Translations under genes and position numbers: made by a program | Shown here: positions 59,682-64,000 of the stretch, one piece after another | Position numbering within the stretch: position 1 is the first letter of the stretch | Layout: the number at the start of each line of letters is the position of its first letter | NCBI RefSeq assembly: GCF_019645855.1 | Contig: NZ_CP080999.1 | Span: 1,426,001-1,490,000 of the forward strand | From: Mycobacterium malmoense | GTDB taxonomy: Bacteria; Actinomycetota; Actinomycetes; Mycobacteriales; Mycobacteriaceae | Length of the DNA: 64,000 bases | Direction of reading: 5' to 3' | The notes under the pieces: model-generated | What the model saw: only the letters and a program-made list of their open reading frames with translations | Told to the model about the DNA's origin: nothing | Databases searched by the model: none

Positions 59682-59984
59682 GTGGCCGATGAGTTGAAGG
59701 TCGATCCCGTTGCACTGCACCTCGGCAGCAACGACATGTTCAACGCGATCGGTGAAGCCGCTATGGATTTCCTCAGCCATGAGGACGGGCTGGCCGCGGC
59801 CGCGCCGGGCTGGATCGGGTCCTCGGAGCTGGCGTTGGGTGAGCTGGTGGCGCGGTGGCAGGTCCGCCACGATCAGCACAAGGTGCAGGTGGACGGGCTC
59901 GGGTCGCGCGTGGCCGAGGCGATGTTCTGCTATGTCATGAACGAGGACGAGTCGGCGCGGGCTTTCAGGTTGGTGCGGGGGTAG
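59682..59984 (+). CDS. Small EspC/WXG100-like type VII secretion-type protein
   Basis: This 100-residue helical protein has a central W-x-G turn (PGWIGSSELALGELVARW, about 44-61), the hallmark of WXG100 and EspC/DUF2580 proteins exported by ESX systems as helical hairpins. GTG 59682 follows a strong GAAGGGGGA site. It is encoded 9 nt upstream of the large toxin-like gene, matching the usual order of a small secretion partner followed by a polymorphic toxin. No ESX machinery genes are nearby, so export would use a system encoded elsewhere. Confidence 0.75.
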   Translation: MADELKVDPVALHLGSNDMFNAIGEAAMDFLSHEDGLAAAAPGWIGSSELALGELVARWQVRHDQHKVQVDGLGSRVAEAMFCYVMNEDESARAFRLVRG

Positions 59985-59993
59985 GGGTCGCGG

Positions 59994-61736
59994 GTGGGGC
60001 AGTTGACCCCCTATGACGTCAAGCATTGGGACCTCGATGCGATCCAGAAGGTGTTCGAGACGGCCAACGGCCGCGCTAACACCTTGCAGCGGTTAGGGGA
60101 GGACCTGCAGCAGGTCCACAACGTTTTCAGCGGCTGGCAGGGGGAGGCCGGGGAAGCGTTTCGCGCCGATTTGGGTAAGGTTCGGCGCGACATCGAGGCG
60201 GACGGTCAGGAGTCCAGACAGATAGCCGCGGCGGTGTCGCGCGCCGAGGGCGACGTGCGTGCATGCAAGCGCGAGCTGGACGAGATCGAGCGGGCCGCCG
60301 ATGCTCACGGTTGGGCCGTCACGCCTGATTGGCGAATAGAGGTCGGCGACACCTGGATTGGGCGCGATCGCATGGAGTTGGCTGCCCAGCAGCAGCTGTT
60401 GCAGGATCAGCTCAATGCCGTGAGGCAGCATGCCCATCGCGCCGACCAGGAGCTCGCCGCCGCCGTCCGCGGTGCCGTGAGCGACGTCCCGGTGGATGCC
60501 GGCGCACATCCGCCAAGCGGTGGGCAAGGTGTGCCAAATCCCGCTGGCGGGGGCCAGCCGCGGTCGCTGGAAGACATGCTGCCTACTGGCAAGCAGCCGA
60601 CGAGCGGCCAAGGCGACCAGCCCCCACCTGGCAGTCTGCCGGACCTTTTGAGCCGACTTAACCAACCGGTTGCTCTCCGCGCACCATCGACCCAGCCGAA
60701 ACCGGCAGAAGTGGAGAGTTTTAAGACGATGGCTCGCCAATCCATGATCCGCGATGGTGTGCCGCCGGATCAGATTGAGGCGCGCCTGGATGACGTCGTA
60801 GGCCGTACTCAGCGGTGGATCGACAAAGGGATGCCGAGCTACGTTCCGCCCGAGCCAAAGGCCCCGCCGCCACCGGGGTTCGCCGAAGGATTCGGTGACC
60901 GCTGGTTTGCTACCGAACAGGGGATCAAAAGCCTCGTCGGGCAAGGAGGACCGGGAGCACCCGGGGTGCTCGAGTCATGGGAGCAGATGCTCAAGGGCAC
61001 CGTCGAGACGGTCCAAAACCCGGTCGGCACGGCGATCGGGGAAGTCAAGAACGCGTTTGACTCACCAACTCCGGCCTACTATCTAGGCGCCAAAACCTCC
61101 GATGCCGCCACTACGCTGCCCTGGCTGGTCTTCGGCGGCGAAGGGGCGGCGGCAGGTGAACTTGGCGACATTGGCCCCGGTGCGCTCGACACCGGTCCAG
61201 CGGTTTCACCGCACGCACCGGTCGGCTTCGATCACCCCTTCGGCTACAACCCGTGGGCGGAGCAGGCGGCCACGGATCTCACTTCCGCGTTCGGGCACGG
61301 AGGGCCCACGACGAGCCTCAGCCGGCAACTCGCTGACATGTCGACTCACTACGTTGGTGACGATCCAGACCGAGTAGTCCTGGGCAAGTTCGACGGCCAG
61401 CAGAATGGCTACATCGGCGACGCCAGAGGCCACGGCGGAATCTATTTCGACACCGGCGACCCAACCTGGGATGCCATCACTAGCGGACTTAGCGAGTCCG
61501 AGGCCAAAAGTCTGGCCTGGCAAGTCAACGAACAGTTCCTCCGCAGCCAACTGGAGAATCATGTCGGACGGATCGAATACCTCCTCGATCGTGACAAGTA
61601 TTCTTCGCTGGAAGACATGATGTTTGGTCGTACCGGTTCCTTTTCCGCGATGGAGGTAGAGTTTCTGAGTAAGAATGCGGTGGCGTACGGATACCAACGC
61701 ATTGGCGATGCTTGGGTTTATGTGGGAGGTGGATAG
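59994..61736 (+). CDS. Polymorphic toxin-like protein with WXG-type N-terminus
   Basis: The 580 residues fall into segments. An N-terminal WXG-like helical domain (FSGWQGEAGEAFRADLGKVRRDIE, about 45-68) is followed by more coiled-coil-like helix to about 160, then a Pro/Gly-rich linker (about 165-230). A pretoxin-like region contains NPVGTAIGEVKNAFDSPTPAYYLGAKTSDAATTLPWLVFGGEGA (about 340-383). The C-terminal domain from about 440 contains DPDRVVLGKFDGQQNGYIGDARGHGGIYFDTGD, LAWQVNEQFLRSQLE and a final SAMEVEFLSKNAVAYGYQRIGDAWVYVG. I recall similar tails on other actinobacterial WXG/LXG toxin proteins, but the activity is unknown. It is not the TNT domain. The start is GTG 59994. Confidence 0.72.
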   Translation: MGQLTPYDVKHWDLDAIQKVFETANGRANTLQRLGEDLQQVHNVFSGWQGEAGEAFRADLGKVRRDIEADGQESRQIAAAVSRAEGDVRACKRELDEIERAADAHGWAVTPDWRIEVGDTWIGRDRMELAAQQQLLQDQLNAVRQHAHRADQELAAAVRGAVSDVPVDAGAHPPSGGQGVPNPAGGGQPRSLEDMLPTGKQPTSGQGDQPPPGSLPDLLSRLNQPVALRAPSTQPKPAEVESFKTMARQSMIRDGVPPDQIEARLDDVVGRTQRWIDKGMPSYVPPEPKAPPPPGFAEGFGDRWFATEQGIKSLVGQGGPGAPGVLESWEQMLKGTVETVQNPVGTAIGEVKNAFDSPTPAYYLGAKTSDAATTLPWLVFGGEGAAAGELGDIGPGALDTGPAVSPHAPVGFDHPFGYNPWAEQAATDLTSAFGHGGPTTSLSRQLADMSTHYVGDDPDRVVLGKFDGQQNGYIGDARGHGGIYFDTGDPTWDAITSGLSESEAKSLAWQVNEQFLRSQLENHVGRIEYLLDRDKYSSLEDMMFGRTGSFSAMEVEFLSKNAVAYGYQRIGDAWVYVGGG

Positions 61737-61738
61737 GG

Positions 61739-62155
61739 ATGGCCTCTAAATTTTCCACAGACGTCCAAACAATCGTGGGACCATTGTTAACGGAACATGG
61801 CTTTGTTCTTGATGAGATTGACGACAGCCCGGACGAAGGCGGGAGAGGTCAGCACATCGTCTATTACCGTTCAGATGATTGTAAAATCCAGGTCTACGAG
61901 TCATCCCGGGAAGGCGAAGTGAATTGCATGATTGCGCCGTTGGATGTTCCGAACGAGTTCGGCTTACGGGCCAAGAAATGGCAGTACCTTACTCGGTTCG
62001 CTAAACGGCCCGATCTTCCACTGGAAGAGTTAGCCGAGTTAGCCAGAGTTGAGTACGAGGCCTACGCGAATCCGCTGGAGTGGGTGCGAGATCGCATCGT
62101 GAAGTACTATGAGGCGGCGCATGCTGGCATTCTCGAAATGTACGGAAAAGGGTGA
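61739..62155 (+). CDS. Putative immunity protein for the adjacent toxin
   Basis: This 138-residue acidic protein has no recognised family (begins MASKFSTDVQTIVGPLLTEHGF; contains YYRSDDCKIQVYESSREGEVNCMIAPLD and ends GILEMYGKG). ATG 61739 is 2 nt after the toxin stop, with GGGAGGTGG ahead of it inside the toxin gene, so the two are translationally coupled. Bases 61741-61920 count to about 49% G+C, far below the flanking chromosome, indicating recent transfer. Position, size and coupling fit an immunity protein; no direct evidence. Confidence 0.62.
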   Translation: MASKFSTDVQTIVGPLLTEHGFVLDEIDDSPDEGGRGQHIVYYRSDDCKIQVYESSREGEVNCMIAPLDVPNEFGLRAKKWQYLTRFAKRPDLPLEELAELARVEYEAYANPLEWVRDRIVKYYEAAHAGILEMYGKG

Positions 62156-62189
62156 CCCCATATCACAGTCACTTCTAGGCATGACCGAA

Positions 62190-62616
62190 TGAGTTTGAGA
62201 AATGCGCGGTCACCATCTGGCGGCTCAATTGCACCCGCGACAGGCGCATGCGACGTCACCCGTCCTAGCTGCGACGGAGGCCGCGACGCGGTCGAAGCGT
62301 ACCAACTCGGACCAGTGGCGGACCCGTTCAAAATCGACTTTGCGCTTGAAGCGAAGTGCTACGCCGAGATGAACTCCGGTTGGCGTGCGACAGGTCAGCA
62401 GGCTGGTTTCGCGCCTGCGGCACCGCAATTTCGGGGTCTCCGTCACGCTTTCGTATTTCACCCGCAGGTATACGACGAAGTGCGCGCAGACGGCCGCCCC
62501 ATCGCGCTGGTCTGCGGTCGCGACGTCGCGGATACCCTACGGGCCACGGATATGGGGACGTGGTGGCGGTGAAGTCGTCGCTCGATACCTCGTTCCCTGC
62601 CGAAGCGGAAGCTTGA
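62190..62616 (+). pseudogene. Frameshifted C-terminal fragment of a restriction endonuclease
   Basis: One frame reads GGRDAVEAYQLGPVADPFKIDFALEAKCYAEMN, whose D...ExK core looks like a PD-(D/E)xK nuclease site. The family then continues in a second frame (VSRLVSRLRHRNFGVSVTLSYFTR), returns to the first (VYDEVRADGRPIALVCGRDVADTLRA), and shifts again (GYGDVVAVKSSLDTSFPAEAEA, stop at 62616). Three frameshifts and a missing N-terminal domain make it a pseudogene. The pattern recalls modification-dependent restriction enzymes. Confidence 0.68.
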
Positions 62617-62662
62617 ATCCTGCTCATCGAAGGGTCGCTGCCCAACAACGGGTTCGGTCAGA

Positions 62663-63457
62663 TCAGGACCTCTGGTCGAGCAACCGCACGACATCGACCA
62701 TTAAGCGGAACGCCGAAAGAGTGGGGTAGAGCACGCGGCTGAGATCGCTCGTCAGTCTGAGGTTGAGCACGCCGGGGTCGGCGGTCTCGTACTGCTCCTG
62801 CTCCGACATGCCAAGGACGGCCCAGGGTCGACCGTGCGCGAACACGGAGCACAACTGCCATGGCAGCAGTGGAGCCGCGTCCGTCGAGTGCTCCTCGGTG
62901 TACTTAACCGCTGTACTGCTGCGATAGCCCTCCCGCACTTTCGCGGTCGAGATTTCGCGCGGGGTGGCGACGGAATCGAGTTTGGCCAGTTTGGCGTCGC
63001 GCGTCGTCTCGTCGGCCAGCCCGAGCGGTTCCAGCGCGATCCGTTGTTCGTTGAAGTTTCTCGCGTGCCAGCGCAACGTGCGCTCGATCCGTTCGTTGCG
63101 CAGCGACGGATGCAGAATCCAGAATGCCGCAGACAGGTTTTCAAGCGATCCGCGCACGAGACTGTAGACCGCATCAGCGTGCAACAGGCGCAGGTCGACT
63201 ACGAGCGACTTTGCGGCATGAAGGTGATCCACTCCGCCTACGAGGCACATTCGAGCAGCGTGAGACACGCAGTACGGGCTGCTCTTCTTGTCGTCGCCTG
63301 ACAGCGACGAACCGGGGCGTACCGGGAAGTCATTGGGATCTTGGATTCGTTCGGTCATCCTGTCGATGCTCGGCGCGATCTCCAACCATTTCGCCACCAC
63401 CCGCTCTTCGGGCAGTTCGGCGGCCACCTCGTCAACACTCACCAGACGATCGTCCAT
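62663..63457 (-). CDS. Hypothetical protein of the ssrA island
   Basis: This 264-residue protein is not recognised. It is mostly helical, begins MDDRLVSVDEVAAELPEERVVAKWLEIAPSIDRM, has a Ser/Cys-containing middle (SSPYCVSHAARMCLVGGVDHLHAAKSLVVD) and a pair of basic patches (LRNERIERTLRWHARNFNEQR). No membrane segment or nucleotide motif is seen. The overall look is of a DUF5677-type or HEPN-like all-alpha protein, but this is a guess. It is convergent with the nuclease remnant and lies between it and the IS21 end. It could be an accessory defence gene. Confidence 0.6.
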   Translation of the reverse strand: MDDRLVSVDEVAAELPEERVVAKWLEIAPSIDRMTERIQDPNDFPVRPGSSLSGDDKKSSPYCVSHAARMCLVGGVDHLHAAKSLVVDLRLLHADAVYSLVRGSLENLSAAFWILHPSLRNERIERTLRWHARNFNEQRIALEPLGLADETTRDAKLAKLDSVATPREISTAKVREGYRSSTAVKYTEEHSTDAAPLLPWQLCSVFAHGRPWAVLGMSEQEQYETADPGVLNLRLTSDLSRVLYPTLSAFRLMVDVVRLLDQRS

Positions 63458-63611
63458 CTTTCCACCGACAAGACCCCTTAGATGCGTTGGGGATATATCT
63501 CTCGAGCTGCGTAATCTCTACTCCGCCGTACCTCCGACTGCACCGATACCGCCGTGAACCCCTATACGACCGTAGCCAAACGAACCAGGGTGTCCAGGGG
63601 CATGAGGAATT

Positions 63612-64000
63612 TGTCAACGGCGGCCGAAAATTGACCCCTTTTTCACCGCGTCGACACAAGGTCAGTTTTCAGACGTCGCCGACCGAATTGCCCGGTGGTG
63701 ATCAGAAGAACTGCCCGCTGGCGGCCACGAAATCTGCCCAGGGGTTGCCACCAACGGCGCCGGTATGGCGGTTGGGCCAAGGCGTTCACCCCCTTGCCGA
63801 CCATGGCTTGGGTGAGTCGGATGTTGTCGCCGTTAGTTGGCAGACGCGAGCATGGTGGAGGAGTCGGCCGACGGTGGCGGTGGCCAGTGTCTTGGGCATG
63901 AGTTCGTCGAATCCTGCGGGGTGGAGGTTGCTCGACACGGCATTCCGCGCGACCACTCCTGACGCCGCCGCAGCTCCGGCGCCCACCGCAGCCGCCTCTG
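63612..64000 (-). mobile_element. IS21-family element, right end with decayed istB (runs off window)
   Basis: On the minus strand the reading from the right edge gives AVSSNLHPAGFDELMPKTLATATVGRLLHHARVC, the C-terminal part of an IstB ATPase. A frameshift near 63830 then moves the continuing GDNIRLTQAMVGKGV to another frame. Downstream lie repeated CGGGCAGTTC/CGGGCAATTC-like blocks and the terminal-type sequence TGTCAACGGCGGCCGAAAAT at about 63612-63631, as in IS21 ends. The rest of the element lies beyond base 64000. The istB is inactivated by the frameshift. Confidence 0.7.

Overview
The window is high-G+C mycobacterial chromosome. The gene order matches Mycobacterium tuberculosis from about Rv3171c down to Rv3099c, read in the reverse direction: hpx, aofH, Rv3169/Rv3168, moxR3, a PPE gene, nuoN to nuoA, fadB4, fadE23/fadE24, hisN, devR/devS, fprA, prfB, ftsE/ftsX, smpB, ssrA. 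A PPE protein with a long MPTR repeat region points to a slow grower, most likely of the M. avium complex type. The species assignment is inference from sequence memory, not from a search.

Layout. 1-10.6 kb is an accessory oxidation region: a Tat-exported amine oxidase that runs off the left edge, an alpha/beta hydrolase, AofH, two luciferase-like monooxygenases, a truncated MFS carrier, the Rv3169/Rv3168 pair with its divergent TetR regulator, and an SDR. 10.6-11.9 kb holds a methyltransferase and a decayed 13E12-type (DUF222) repeat gene. 11.9-16.0 kb is the tightly overlapped DUF4129 / membrane / MoxR3 / DUF58 / membrane operon. 16.2-18.5 kb is the PPE-MPTR gene. 18.5-34.1 kb is the complete 14-gene NADH dehydrogenase I operon on the minus strand, followed by the single-domain receiver Rv3143. 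34.8-46.4 kb is lipid and acyl-CoA metabolism: YceI, then a five-gene operon (CoA transferase, HMG-CoA-lyase-like, acyl-CoA dehydrogenase, phosphotransferase-like, DUF6285), FadB4, a deleted acuI-type reductase, a GNAT, FadE23, FadE24 and HisN. 46.4-49.8 kb is a reshaped dormancy-regulator locus: only 35 codons remain of the universal stress protein gene normally upstream, DevR has changed DNA-contact residues, and DevS looks intact. 49.8-57.8 kb is conserved core: fprA, prfB, an MscS channel, a proline-rich protein, ftsE, ftsX, smpB, an EamA transporter and a DinB-like enzyme, ending with the tmRNA gene ssrA.

From 58.2 kb to the right edge the sequence has the character of a genomic island abutting the 3' end of ssrA. 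It holds a HIRAN-DUF2510 protein, a type VII-secretion-type polymorphic toxin cassette (small EspC/WXG-like partner, 580-residue toxin, small low-G+C putative immunity gene), a multiply frameshifted restriction endonuclease fragment, an orphan hypothetical gene and the right end of an IS21-family element with an istB remnant.

The most promising novel material is the toxin cassette beside the HIRAN protein and the altered devRS module. Several small regulatory palindromes are also recorded: a TetR operator at 9068-9086, the fadE24 operator at 45527-45540, and an inverted repeat upstream of nuoA.
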